Below are positions 35,106 to 47,580 of a stretch of DNA of 64,000 nucleotides, in pieces (position 1 is the stretch's first letter; each line of letters opens with the position of its first letter). A program made the translations under genes and the position numbers. The stretch is from Enoplosus armatus. Taxonomy: Eukaryota > Chordata > Actinopteri > Centrarchiformes > Enoplosidae. Below the pieces are notes generated by a model. The model saw only the letters and a program-made list of their open reading frames with translations. It made no database searches and was not told where the DNA came from. The stretch lies in NCBI RefSeq assembly GCF_043641665.1, contig NC_092184.1, positions 21,775,108-21,839,107 on the forward strand, in the 5' to 3' direction.

Positions 35106-38100
35106 AATGCCTTCAATTAGCAAGGTTTAGCAAGCAGGATTATTTTCCAGTTTTCGCATTTGAACCAGCTCTGCATCTTATATTTCGACCATATGCCCTA
35201 TATTGTCATGTTCCATCAACTGCAACAGCCATAATGATGTTCCCTTTAGTTTCGTTTTGACGCATTGAGAGGTGAGTCATTTCTGCAGTGGCCAGTCCAG
35301 TGCCTATAGTGACACAGACACACGCATACACACAAACACAGTCACACACCATAGGCAGCATGAATTTCCTGCCTCCTAATGGTGATCAATAGCCTGTAGG
35401 CTGGAGGAAACCCTACTGTATCTGTCACTGGAGTGAACCATACGACCCAGATGAGGGGGTGGCCGAAGAAAAGCTGCGGTGGGTCGGCCCAGTATCTATA
35501 ATGAGTCCCCTCGGGGCTGCCACATTATATGTGGAAATAGCTCCAATTATGCCATGCAGCTCTAAAGTCCACAGGATGGGAGGGTTGGACAATAACAAAG
35601 TTAGTGGGGACGTTATGGATGGAACTGAGCTACAATCAGGTGTTATCAGAGCTGCATTCAATCACTCTGTTGTTGCCTTCTTGCACTGCTCACCAAGTCT
35701 GCTGACTGCACAAATCAAAGGCTATTTTCCCTCCCGTTTAAAGACCCATAGCATTGCAGAGCAAATCCTCCAAACAGCTTCTCATGTTAAAGCAATGCCA
35801 ATGTATACATTTGAATAACATCTCAATCTGCCTGCAGATGATCATAATTATCGTATTTACCGCCTTAAGTGAAGCCTTGTTCTTTCTCAAAACATTTATC
35901 ACTTCCACTGTAGTGAAATGCAGATCATAAGTAGGTTTCTTGGTTGGAAACGAATGAAACTGACGTGTTTTTATGTCCCTTAGAGGTGACATGTCATCAT
36001 GAGTTTGATGAATGCGTCCCTGAAGTTTGACTGACCCCTCTGGCCCTTTGACCTTTATCGCAGCACAAGGATTTCCGGTTGGATGGATGGAGTACAAACA
36101 TTTAGCAAGAGGAAAGGTCATCAACTTAACACAACCATTCATCTATCTGTAATCATGTAATAATGTCAAATGTTTTAATATAATGTATTTGACAGTGTTT
36201 GGTTCTATTTTCAATATGTTTCTGAATGGTTTGATTTACAGTTTTCATTGGTGATCATTCTGTTATTTTGTTTGCTCGTTGTCACGCAAAATATTGGAAA
36301 ACTGTGTCTTTTGCTGATGTTGTAAATGACGAAAACGAACCTCTCATATTTACTTTTCAGATGCTGTCAGTCTTTATAACAACATTTATTACGATGAATT
36401 TGTTCGCAGAGATGAAAGAAGATCTCAAATGCGATAAATCATTCTAGGAACAAAGCCAACATTGTGGTGACAGCATTTCAGCAAAAAGCATCATATCCTC
36501 TTTTGCAAATTTGCAGAACAAAACCTTTAATGTGATTTTGAGTAGGATGTGCTTTCCTTGCCTTTGTCATGCTCAATTTGTCTTGAGCTTTTAGAGATGC
36601 CAGTGGGCAGAGAAATGACCCTTTTTCTCTCCAAAGCTGTTGCATTATGGAATAACCTACGGTTGAGAATCGGTGAGGATTTTCCCTCGGCTTGCTATTG
36701 ATTAGCCTTTTAGTCCAGCTCAGACTGACACACAGATTTATATGCAGCTGTGAGTCCAGGCAGAACTGAGAACTCAAGGCGCACTCAAACGTACAGCACA
36801 TCCCTGCGTTCAGATGGTAATCCTACATGAGGAAACAGCATCACGCAGCTTCCTCCTGCATATTGCTCCAGCTGAGTGTGTGTGTGTCAGTTTGCTTTGT
36901 CATGGTTGGCAAGCTCAGAACATTCAAATGTTGCAGATCATCATCACCCTTTGATCGTGTTCTACGATAAAACCAGAGAACCACTATTAACGAATTATCT
37001 AATTAATATTAATCTATCAAATATCATCTATCTATTCATTTGTTTGTTCATTTGTTTCTTTCCTTGTTCATTCACAATCTGCAAAGACTGAAATATAAAT
37101 TTGACAAAACTGGTTAATAATGATGCATCTCAGTAGTGGGTTGAGGGAAAAATAAAAAATTTACACTGATTGGTTCCAGTGGGGGGGGGGGGCAGTACCA
37201 TTACAGACCAAAGCAAGGTGTTACTGATTGGCCTGGAGGCACTACAAGGTGCTATGATTTAGCATCACAAACCCTGCCCACAGTTTTACTTGTTGTCTGG
37301 TAGGGCTCAACAGACATGTAGCCAATGTTCTTTTATGTTGGCTGTGCAATAGATGATTGAAGAGTTCTCCCCTTGCTTGAGACATAAACCTCATAAACCT
37401 TTGCCACTCCTGGCTAAGGCTGTCCTCACCAGAAAAACAACAGGGTGTCATTTCACAAAGACTGACTTTGACCAGGGATTTGATCTTGTCAGACTTCAGA
37501 CGTCTAAAAGCTGTCTAGTTCTTATCTAAAGTGGGACTCATTTGTCATGAATTCTGGGTAAATCAGGACTTTTTTTAAAGCTAAAAAAACATGGCTGACC
37601 GAGCAACCGCCTCACATGGCTCAGCTCCCTTCACTCCTGCAGAACATTCAACAGTTACGGGGACACTCTACTGTGAAACTTCATCTGTAAAGATACAAAA
37701 CCTTCCAGCATCATACAAAATCACTGTGCAGTGCTGTAGCAGAGCTGAGATGCTGCGGCTTCTTAATGTGGTAGGGCTCAGTATTTCTGCTAACCCCGTC
37801 AGTCACAATCAGGATAGTGTCTTTGGGAAAATGACTGACGATGTCCTCCCTGCTGTATATTTACTGGTTACTGTGCTCTCTAAAAACTCCTCCCTTTCTA
37901 ATTGCTCACTCCACATGTTAGCAAACCGCAAATTATGAGCCATGTGCTCTTTTGTCATTTGGTGCCACTGTTCAGCAGGTGTCACTGATTGTTACCATGG
38001 AAACATGGCCCTTAGTTCTGAGTTAGCCTGGGAGGTAGGGTGGCCGACGTTCAACGCCTCAAGTCAGTTTTAGAGCCATGGGAGCAAAGTGTTCACACTG

Positions 38101-41100
38101 TATGGGTCATTTTGGATTTCACTGATGAACGACCTATTTTGCCATTAAGGTATGAGGACTTCATCTGGACTGCGCACCACTTGCTGGGCTCTGTTATTGT
38201 TTATTGTGTCTGATTTTCCTCTTAGCAGCTGATGTGTTTGTTCTTGATTAAACACAAAAATACGTTTCTAAATCAAATTGGCAGGCAATTTTTGCACCAT
38301 GCAGTTCATTTAAGTAGTTACTAGATGAGGTGCTTTGGTTAACAATGACTCATCGTCTGCTCCCCTCAGGTCCCTGATTTGGTCCCTCTCCCGCCCATTC
38401 AGTGTTTTTCAGACTTCCATCTAACCTGCGTGAGACTAACTATAATTCAGTGCACCAATCTCTGATCATATGGAATAAATAAAAGCCTTGTTTCTTCCTC
38501 CAAACACTAAACATCATACACAGTGGCCAGATGCTGGACTAGAAAATAGAGCAACACAATTCCCGCGGAGGGGTTTGTTGGGGCTTTATAGCTGCAGGGC
38601 GAGACAATGTTGGTGTATCCCTCTTTTCCCAACAGAGATGGTGCAAAATCTTCGAGGTTGTGCTTTAGTTAAGGCTGTGGTCCTGTTCACTGGTGCTAGC
38701 TGGGCTGGTCTAAGGCTGTCTAATGACACACACATACACACACTCACATGCTGATGTTGTCTGATGGGCTTCAGGGTGATTTAAGATCTTTAAAAGCCTC
38801 CAGGATCTCCCGAATTGTGCGTGCGTGCAAGTGGGTGAGTTTATTCCTGTGCCTGTGTTTCTGTGTGTGCACATATGGCTGCATGTTGTCTGAGGGTGTA
38901 TGGGTTTCATCAGACAACCCAACCCCAACTTTCACAACTCCCCTGGTCCTCACTGAGTCTCATAGCAGTCCTAGTTATCTAATCTTGCAGGAGCTCCCTG
39001 TGTGCAGGCACGCTGCAGCGAGCTGGCTTGTGGATGAATCCCAAAAAGTCTGGGAGACTGAACCACTTATTAGGGTCATGTTGGTTTCGTTGGAATGGAG
39101 TTTTTCAGATGCTGAACTATCAATGATCTACTGGGCTCATTTTGGCCTTTTGTCTGCTAAAAAATACTTGTTTTTACTTGTTACAGTAACTGTGCCATAC
39201 AACTCCTCTGTGAATGGTTTACACTCCAAAACCAGATTGCTGTGCGCTGAATAATTCAATGTTCAAGAGGGAAACCTTAAGAGACATTTCTCATGATAAC
39301 AATGAAATTGCATACAGTTGCATCATGGCACAACACTTTTTACTCCTTCTAACCTTACAATATGACATTAACCATGTCTGAGAAATCTGCGTCCTTGCAC
39401 ACATGCTCTACATAATGCATCCCAGTTCAAAGCTGCTGTTTGTACTTTCAGCAGTCCTTACAGTAGTTTGAAATATTCAAAATAACCAATTTTAACATTT
39501 TTTGTACTGTTTTGCATGTTTCAAAAGAAGTCATGAATTTCTTCAGAAGTTAGCAATTAGTGGTGGTTTAATTATAAGTTCAAAGGTCTGCTTGGTTTAA
39601 AAACCATTTAAAAATGACTGGTGGAACATAAGATAAACTAAAAAGCACAAAAACTCATTCACAAAGCATTTTCATGGCAGCTGCTTTTTCACCACAAATT
39701 TCTAGGTCAGGCATTTGTATGCTCACTTGGCTTGTAATAATTAATATTACAGAAAACTGCCAAAGGGACAAATGTAATTGTAGTGTAGGTGGAAAAACCA
39801 AGCAAATATTGATGCACTTAAGCGCTTCCTAAAACCACCAAATGTGTGTGTTATTATCTTTGAACTGCTCATTTCCCCCCGGTGTAAGTAATCACATACA
39901 ATGACTGTGCATCATGCTTGAAATTTCATCATTAATCTGAGGATGATTCAGCAGCTAATGCCCTGAAATTGAAATGGAAAAAATGTTGCCTGTAGAATTT
40001 CTGCAGAGCAGGTTTGTGTCATTACAGAACAAAGAGCGTGTGCAACAAAGGGCAGAAGAAATACTGCGGAGAGCTCACAGTGGATTTGGTGGAGCAACAG
40101 TGATGAGCAATGCTTTCCTCGTATTAAGAGTAACAAGCTCACCCTATCACCGAGCTGGAATCTGGGCAGGAAGTTAAAGGATTGCCTCGTTTGCAGGCAT
40201 AAGGAGAAAATACAATGGATGCTTTTTTTGGGAAAGTGCATTCTCACTTAATAATTTATGTTCCAATTTCTTGTTCTACAAAAACCTTGGTCTCTGGCGT
40301 GTTTATTATCCAGGGCAAGGCAGAGACACAGGACGCTAGAACACAATGGGAAATGCACTTACTGTTAATAACAATGCCTGGAGGTGGTATATAGAAAATG
40401 ATGGTCCATTCTAAATCTGCCTTAGGTCAGGATATACATTACTGTAATCTATTTTAAATATAGACTGCACTGTTCTGTATATGCTTAGCTTCTTAGACAC
40501 TGGTATAGTGCGCCACTGTTTAGGAGATTAGTCCTAATGCTGCCGCTATGATAAAGACTGAGGAAGATTAACACATAAAGCACACCCGGTGTTGTTGGGT
40601 TTTTTTTTTTTTTCCATCAAACATTCAGTACAACATCTGAATGATCTCTCTCGTATATGCAGATGGTGCCGTATTACCTATAGCTGATGGCTATAGTGTT
40701 TAAAACCAGAATCTGTTTTCTAACTGCTAGACAAAGTCCATGACCACATGAGCAGGCACTGAAATTATGCCACACATTTATAATTGTATAGGAAGTCTTA
40801 AATCACCTGGATTATGATCGTAAAACATTTGTCAGGATTTTGAGTACACGTGTCTACAACCTATGGAGACCCAAAGTTTTCAAAATTGAAAAAAAAAAAT
40901 GACACAATGAAAAATAATAAACAAAATAAATACAAACAAAAGTTATATCCATACAATCATATTTCACCCTGCTTCTTTTCACAATAACAGTCATTTCTAA
41001 CATGCAGTAATCATTTTGGTTGTATTTCACCTCATCTGTATATGTAGAGCAGAGGGAAAAGAGGGATTATATTGTAGGTGTGTCTGGTGGCAGCTTCTCT

Positions 41101-41340
41101 GAGTTTTCTCTCTCATGCTTCCTCTTTTTTTCTGTCAAACTCTGTCACGCGCACACACACCCACACACACATGCAACAGTATCTTCCCTCCCTCCTTATT
41201 CTATTGTCCTCCTCTTTCTCCACCTCAGCTTCCACCCCCCTCTCTCACGGACAATTTCTCCCTGCCTCTTTTTTATTAACTTCCTCCTCCACTCCACCCC
41301 ATCTCCCACCTCCCTTCTTTTTCCTCTCTTCCACCATTCA
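35106..41340. other. Gene-free stretch upstream of b3gat1
   Basis: Mostly unique sequence. Small features are a G12 run near 37182-37193 and CA/CACA-rich patches near 35320-35350 and 38726-38746. The 134-codon minus frame at 35738-36142 and the 168-codon plus frame at 38748-39254 have no recognisable domain and no splice context. Confidence 0.4.
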
Positions 41341-41344
41341 TCTC

Positions 41345-41351
41345 CCTCCCT

Positions 41352-41384
<33 letters not shown>
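41345..41384. repeat. CT-rich microsatellite
   Basis: CCCT units grading into a pure CT run, in a pyrimidine-rich block (about 41150-41400) that opens long artificial frames of Ser and Leu or Arg and Glu. Confidence 0.9.
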
Positions 41385-41388
<4 letters not shown>

Positions 41389-42261
41389 TGTCTTTTTGAC
41401 TGGCTCTCTCTGGGGGCGGATGTGTCTCTGTGGCCCTCTGCAGATCTGGAAAGGACATCCTCTCAGTTTAATTCAAGTCAACCCCGGTCTCCTGGTGCTC
41501 CAAGACGCAGCATGTGTGACAGCTCTACAGAGACAGCCAGAAGGAACAGACAAGTCTCATCTGCATATACGTATGAGTGTGTGTGCGTGTGTGAGGGGGA
41601 TTGTGCTTCAGCCAGGCATCTTTCAACATTTCCCTGCAGACTGAAATAGTTAATTTCACCCTGGCAGCAATCATGGCCGTCTATAAATCTATGATGAGAG
41701 GCAGCCATGTTGATTAGTCAGTGTTAATTCGGCTCACACCAATTAAAGGGGTTGGGAGTGCGATCTAAATTATTACATAACATATGCTATTTGCTCTAAG
41801 CTTGGTCGAGAGACTGTAAATAAAACTATGATCACAAAGATGCTATGGAATCGTGCCTTTCCTCACATGTTGACGCCACACAGCAAACAGTCTGCCTGGC
41901 AGCTGCCTAAAGTGAGGCTGCCTGTGGGAATATTGCACTACTACGAGTTGAATCGTCACCTCTGTGCAACTGTCTCAAGAAAAATGGGCCTTAAAAACTT
42001 GACTACACATTCAAAAATGTAGGATTAGTTGCAGGGATGTTGTGCTAGATTGCATTACCCTGTGAAGCATTGCTGCTAATTTGTCCCCCCATCCTTGATT
42101 ACTGTGCATTTTGAGACTAATCGACCCAATCACTTCCTTTTTCTGCCTTCTTCCAAAACACACAGGTAATTAGATGGATGGATGGGTCAAATAAATACAG
42201 GGCTTTCACCCAGGAGACTGTTGTTTGTGTCCAGTGTGAAGGCAACTGTCAGCGTTGACTT

Positions 42262-42420
42262 CATTATAACTTAAGTAACGTATGTAGTGTAACGTATGTA
42301 TTTATTTTAACCCAAACCATGATCTGTTCCTAAACCTAACCAAACGGCGACCATTTCGTTAACCACGTGTTTCTTATTGTTACCATGATGACAAAGTTCA
42401 CCTGACTTCGTCCTTTCCTG
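42262..42420. repeat. Probable interspersed repeat (AACCCAAACCATGATC type)
   Basis: TTTATTTTAACCCAAACCAT, the GATCTGTTCCTAAACCTAACC stretch and GTTAACCACGTGTTTC match, from memory, a repeat common in percomorph fish. Preceded by a short duplication of GTAACGTATGTA (about 42277-42301). Borders are approximate. Confidence 0.4.
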
Positions 42421-42562
42421 CACGTCCAAAACTCATGAATTATGAAATGTTTCTAACTGGATGCATATTTATTATCGCTGACTTGACCGCAAGACTGACG
42501 TGAGCGGGGTATGGAGAGCGTCATAGTTTGAAGTGTTAGGCCACTGACCAAGCTGGAGTGAG

Positions 42563-42780
42563 AACATGTTGAATGTCTACCATGTTCATCGTCTTCTTTT
42601 AGTATGTTAGCATGCTAATATTTGCTAATTAGCGCTAAACAAAAAATACCACCGAGGCTGATAGAAGGTCATTAGTTTTGCCAGCATTCAGTCATAAACC
42701 AAAGTATTGGACAAATTAAAATTTTGACCATCACAGCCACAGCCATTCATCCTCTGGGAACCATGAATGTATGTAAAAAA
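42563..42780 (+). repeat. GCTAAC-type interspersed repeat, internal fragment
   Basis: TACCATGTTCATCG, GTTAGCATGCTAATATTTGC, TAATTAGCGCTAAAC, GTCATTAGTTTTGCCAGCAT and CATAAACCAAAGTATTGGAC are collinear with the 51.84-52.29 kb copy, followed by ACCATGAATGTATGT. Confidence 0.65.
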
Positions 42781-44048
42781 TGCAGCTATCTTGGCTAAAA
42801 ATTGAGTACTGTTTGTCAAAGCATATCCAATAACTATTTCTATATTCTGCCTTTTAACAAAAGTATAATTTTTATTGCACTGTTTATCATTGTCTGAGAG
42901 CAGAGGGTCTAATAGGGGATGTTTCTTTTTATAATTAAACCCTTCATCTGAATATCAGGCATGGAAGTGTATTATTTGGGGCAGTGTGAAGCACTGCTAT
43001 CGAGCAGGGTTGTGATCTCAGGACACTGTGGTTTATGTAAGTCCTATAGATCTGTGTGCTAACCAGTCTTATTTCAGCCGTGTTTGTTTGCAACGGGCAA
43101 AAGTCCAAAGAGTATAGATTTATCTTACCCTTAGGTTGCCAGTAAGAAATCGTGATATTTTCTTTGCTAGTGAGGAGACAACAGAGCCTACAAGCGATTT
43201 AACAGCCAAACCTCTCTCACTCTTTCTCCCTCCCCCACGCCACTATTTCTTCATTTGCTGCCTCCACACCTTAAGATTATTTCCCAGCTTTGTCATCAGC
43301 AGCATCGGCTCTTGAGCTCTCACACCTCCCCCCTCCCTGTCTTCCTCACCTCCCAACCTTCTCCCCCATGCTACCGTGCTCTATGCCTACATATATATCA
43401 ACCTCTAATAATATCAGAGGCCAGGGGGGATCGTAGACAGCAGAGGTAAGTGGATCTGTCAGATCATTTTGCCCCTGTCCTCCACCTAATTCCTCTACTG
43501 GATTTCCTGGTGAAAATGGAACACCTATTGGACAGGAAGCAACGACAGGAAGGACGAAGACGGCCATGAAAGAGTGAGAAAGAAAGTAAGAAAGATGGAC
43601 GGGTGTGGCGTACCATCACCTGCATCTCCCTTTTACCTTTAACCACGTCCTTTGATGCTCAGAGAGTTTTAAATTTAGCTGCCTCGTAGTAAAAAACAAA
43701 TAAATAAGGCAGCCATGTGTTTGTTCATGTGGGATGTAGGTGACAGTGAAAAGAAAGAACAAAGCAAGATTGTCAAGGTCAGCCCGGCTGTCTGTACATC
43801 AGACATTTTACACAGAGATAAAAAAATAAAAACATCCTCACATATTTGAAAAACATCCCTGGATAGAAATACACTGCTCCTAAGAAGGGAATCAATACCT
43901 TGCATTCATTCTTAGATTAAATACTGGTTATGAACTTCTTATTTGCTGTGCTGGAAAAACATCAAATGCATGGGAATGGGTGGCATCGTCCTGGTCAGTT
44001 GTATGGAAATTTGTTCCCCCACAACAATGAGAACAATAGGATACTCAC

Positions 44049-44287
44049 AAGCAGTCCTCTGCCCGTCTGCAGCAAGTACAGGCCCCTCCTCCAGTGTACT
44101 CCTTTCCTCCTTGCGTCGGTGTCGTCAGATACTGTCACAACTCTTCCCCTCAAGCCGGCCTTAATTGGCGCCGTCTGGAGAGCAGAGATGCGTGCGGTTG
44201 AAGGTGGTCCGACGCAGTGGAAGCTGTGTCACCGGTGACAAAATCCAAACTCTCCCAACAGTTTCACGCCCTCAGGGCTGGCCCCTG
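44049..44287 (-). other. Candidate noncoding exon (possible distal 5' exon of b3gat1 or lncRNA exon)
   Basis: On the minus strand CTCTTGTTTCTCCAG ends just before 44287 and GTGAGT follows 44049. The 239-base interval is richer in CpG than its surroundings. All three frames contain stops, although the last 62 codons of one frame are open and lack a Met. It lies 21 kb upstream of the b3gat1 start on the same strand. Homology to nothing known is seen. Confidence 0.3.
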
Positions 44288-47200
44288 GAGAAACAAGAGC
44301 ACGAGAGATGTGAGTAAGAATGGGCCTCCTCTTCCTGGCACAATGAGGGGCATTGAAGAAAGGGAATGAGCAGGACGGCAGCTGGGAGGAGACGCTGCCA
44401 TACTATAACAGCCAGTGGGCCATTCGCAGGGCCTCTGTGACGGAATCTCTGTTTACATCTGGACAGCTGTCAGGAAAGATAATCATTGTGTGTGTCTACT
44501 CCTCTGATGAGGTACAGTTACACGCTGCTTTACAGACAGGAAATTGATGAGATTTTTGTTTTTGCCTTCATAGGGTGTGCCTTTTAGGACTCCACCCATG
44601 TAGCGGATTTCAGCTGGATAGTTCTTACAGTATGACAACCATCTGCATGGCCTTTCAAATAATATAAAGTATATATACACAATAAATCTCAGGGGAAAAG
44701 GTGACAGAACAGCAAAAGAAAATGTCAATAAATGGTAAATATGGAAAGGCACATATCTGAACAGAAATTTGACAACTTATCCAGCTATTAATAGCTTCCT
44801 TCCTCTTATGTATGCCCTCTGGGGAATTTCGAAATATCCATTTGGAAGAAATGAGACAAACACACCAGCTGCACTTCTCAGTCACTCCAACACAATTCCT
44901 CTGCACCACTCCCCCAGCTACCGCTCTCCATTATTGATGAGACTTTCTCTGTCGGCCTCATCTGCCACAGTGTTGGTTGTACTCGCCTGTGGGCAGCCGC
45001 TGTGGTTGTAGAGGGGGACCAGCTGATGCCACACGAAGAAAAATGAGACAAGGGTCGGGCACGTTAACAGCCTATTGACAAGATGCAATGCAGAGGGCAC
45101 GCGGTGTCGCAGGTTTGTTATTGGCCTAATCTAAATTCAATAGGGTTGTCATAAGGGAAGAAAGTAATTATCTCAAAGCCACGGGGAATGCCCCTTCTGT
45201 AGATCCAGCTGACTCGCAGCCCCAGGATTTAAAACATGCTCTGTGGTGCCAAATTACAACAACAAGAGAGGGAAGGTGGGAACATGGACGCAGACACATG
45301 TCCTTGTGGTTTCTTTAGTGTCATCATGATGTGTATCTTGAATTTTGCTACAATTTGTTCAGCAGGGAAATGCTGAAGGACTAAAAACCTATTGTCAGAA
45401 TTCTCTGTAGTGCAAAAAGCTGCATATCTCTGCATACTGTGGCCATAAAGACCGAAATCAGAGATGAGCATCACTGGCATTCGAATTAAGCGACGCTAAG
45501 TTGAACATGTATGTACTTAAAGACAACCCTTTCAACACACATACTGTCTACATAAAAAGAGTGGCAGGTAGAGTGAGATTTTTTTTGGAGCAATGTAACG
45601 CATCATAAATTTGTGTACTTTATATTTAAGTGATATTAAATTAAATTCATTAAACATGGTTGAGTGTGTTACATGTGAACAAACTAAAACTATACTATAT
45701 CATATTTTGTTGAAATATATACCTCTTGTGTTTTACCTCCTACACTGTAGTTACACTGTTCTCATATTAAAATTAAAAATCATCTAATATATCTTAAGCT
45801 TATGTTCTAATAAGTAACTATCTGTAAATCACATTCAAGTAACCTCAAATGTTGAAGTGTGTATTATGAAGCAAAACGTCTTTGAACTTAATGCTGTGTT
45901 TTAAAAAGTACTTATGAGTAGCCACATGACTTGTAGGCTTCAGTGCCCCCCACACCATCACACATACACACCCTCCTCCTCCATCACACAGTGTTGTGTT
46001 CTGCTTTGACATGATGAAGATTGAAAGGCCTGTCCAAACCTGCACCTCCTGCATGGCAGGGAACAATATATCATTGTATCACGAATGTTACTTCATGTTG
46101 TGGTTCAACTGACAGCTCATTGGTATTAGCGAGTCTCCTGTAGAGGCTCAAGGTAATGTTCGTGTACCATTATTACATCCCCACAGCTGCAGCAATATCG
46201 GGCTGAAAAGGAAATTTAAAATATAAATACAATTAAAGTCAGCATAAAACAGAACAAAAAAATTGCATGAAATGATTCAAACAGAATACAGCATAGAATA
46301 TGATATAAACAGACCAGAGTTTAGGTGAAGGTCAATATTAGGTCAATATTTTAAAGGACAGTGATCTGCTCATCAGGTAACCACAGTGCAGAGGAACACT
46401 GATAGGAAAAGCTAGAACAGTAAAAAATCATCAGCTTAAACTGTGCCTCTGCTCATCGGGGGTTAAAAGCTCAGAGATAAAACCAGGCACTAACCCAAGA
46501 TGTGTCTTTTGAGCCATGCGTAGCTATGGTTACTACACTGAATATAAATTGTCTGCTGCTGATAGGAGGTGTGATACTTTGAGAGCAAATGAAAGTGATT
46601 GTGTTTCAAGATAGACTGATGGTATTAAAGTCCTTTAAATGTTTTATACAATTCATGCATTTGTTTAGATAGATGCCCCTGTTTGGGGCTCCTTCATATA
46701 ATAACAACATTATTCATGAGCTACAACTGTGATTGGCTGGCACTATTGAAGATAATGGTGGTTAAAAAGAAAATCCAGATCTACAAACCTAATTCATACC
46801 CTGAAAGGAAAGGCATTGAATGCCTTCATTTGTTCCAGAGGGACATCACACGTATTAGCAGCTCTGAATGGCTTCTTCAAACAAAAAACTAAACATGTGA
46901 GACCATGAAAAAGACTAGACACATTCTCTTACAGTTCTGGGTGCAAAATCCAGCCTAAGACTAGGCAAATCTTGTTTTCTTTAATATCCCTTAAAGTAAC
47001 CATAATAAATACAGTTTGTAATGGTGACTTGGCATTTGCAATGCTTATGTGAACAGCAAAAAACACACATGTCACCAATTCATTTTCATGTTCAGATACA
47101 ATATTTTTCAGTGTTCTTCAGGTTGTGATATGTTAAAGTTCAGCTTCTCCTGGAAATTTCACATTCTGCAAATTTTTACCCGGCAACAGAGTGATGCATT

Positions 47201-47533
47201 TAATGTGTTATTAACATCTGCAAAGCACTCAGAAACTCCTTCAGGACTCCATGGAGGACCGCAGCAGCCAGCTCTAACACTGCTCAACCAGCGTTCTGTC
47301 ATGTTCTGCTCTATGACCAGACACCAAACACGCACACACACAAGTGTGTGTGAGTGGGAGCACGCAGACACGCACACACACACACATTCACACCGTTTGA
47401 GACAAGCTCATCCTGTGCAGCGGGCTGTGGTGGCTCTAACGTGGGCCGGCCACTGCGAACACGACCGTCTGTGCATCTGACAGTGACGGATGGATGGATA
47501 TAACATGAAGATGGAGGATTGGATGGAGGGAGC

Positions 47534-47536
<3 letters not shown>
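44288..47536. other. Gene-free stretch upstream of b3gat1
   Basis: AT-rich, no exon or transposon border recognised. Contains a short direct repeat AGGTCAATATT at 46328-46350 and a CA-rich patch at 47330-47390. Confidence 0.4.

Positions 47537-47579
<43 letters not shown>
47537..47579. repeat. (GA)n microsatellite
   Basis: About 21 uninterrupted GA units; gives Arg-Glu and Leu-Ser artefact frames. Confidence 0.95.

Positions 47580-47580
<1 letters not shown>

Noticed and set aside
35738..36142. 134-codon minus-strand frame
   Set aside because: No family signature and no adjoining exons; length is within chance expectation for 64 kb.
38748..39254. 168-codon plus-strand frame
   Set aside because: Unusually long but composition is not coding-like, contains TGTG-rich stretches, and no conserved motif is recognised.
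41020..41649. Two overlapping plus-strand frames of 209 and 188 codons
   Set aside because: Built on a CT-rich and CA-rich low-complexity block; Ser/Leu/Pro-rich artefact in two frames at once, no splice or homology support.
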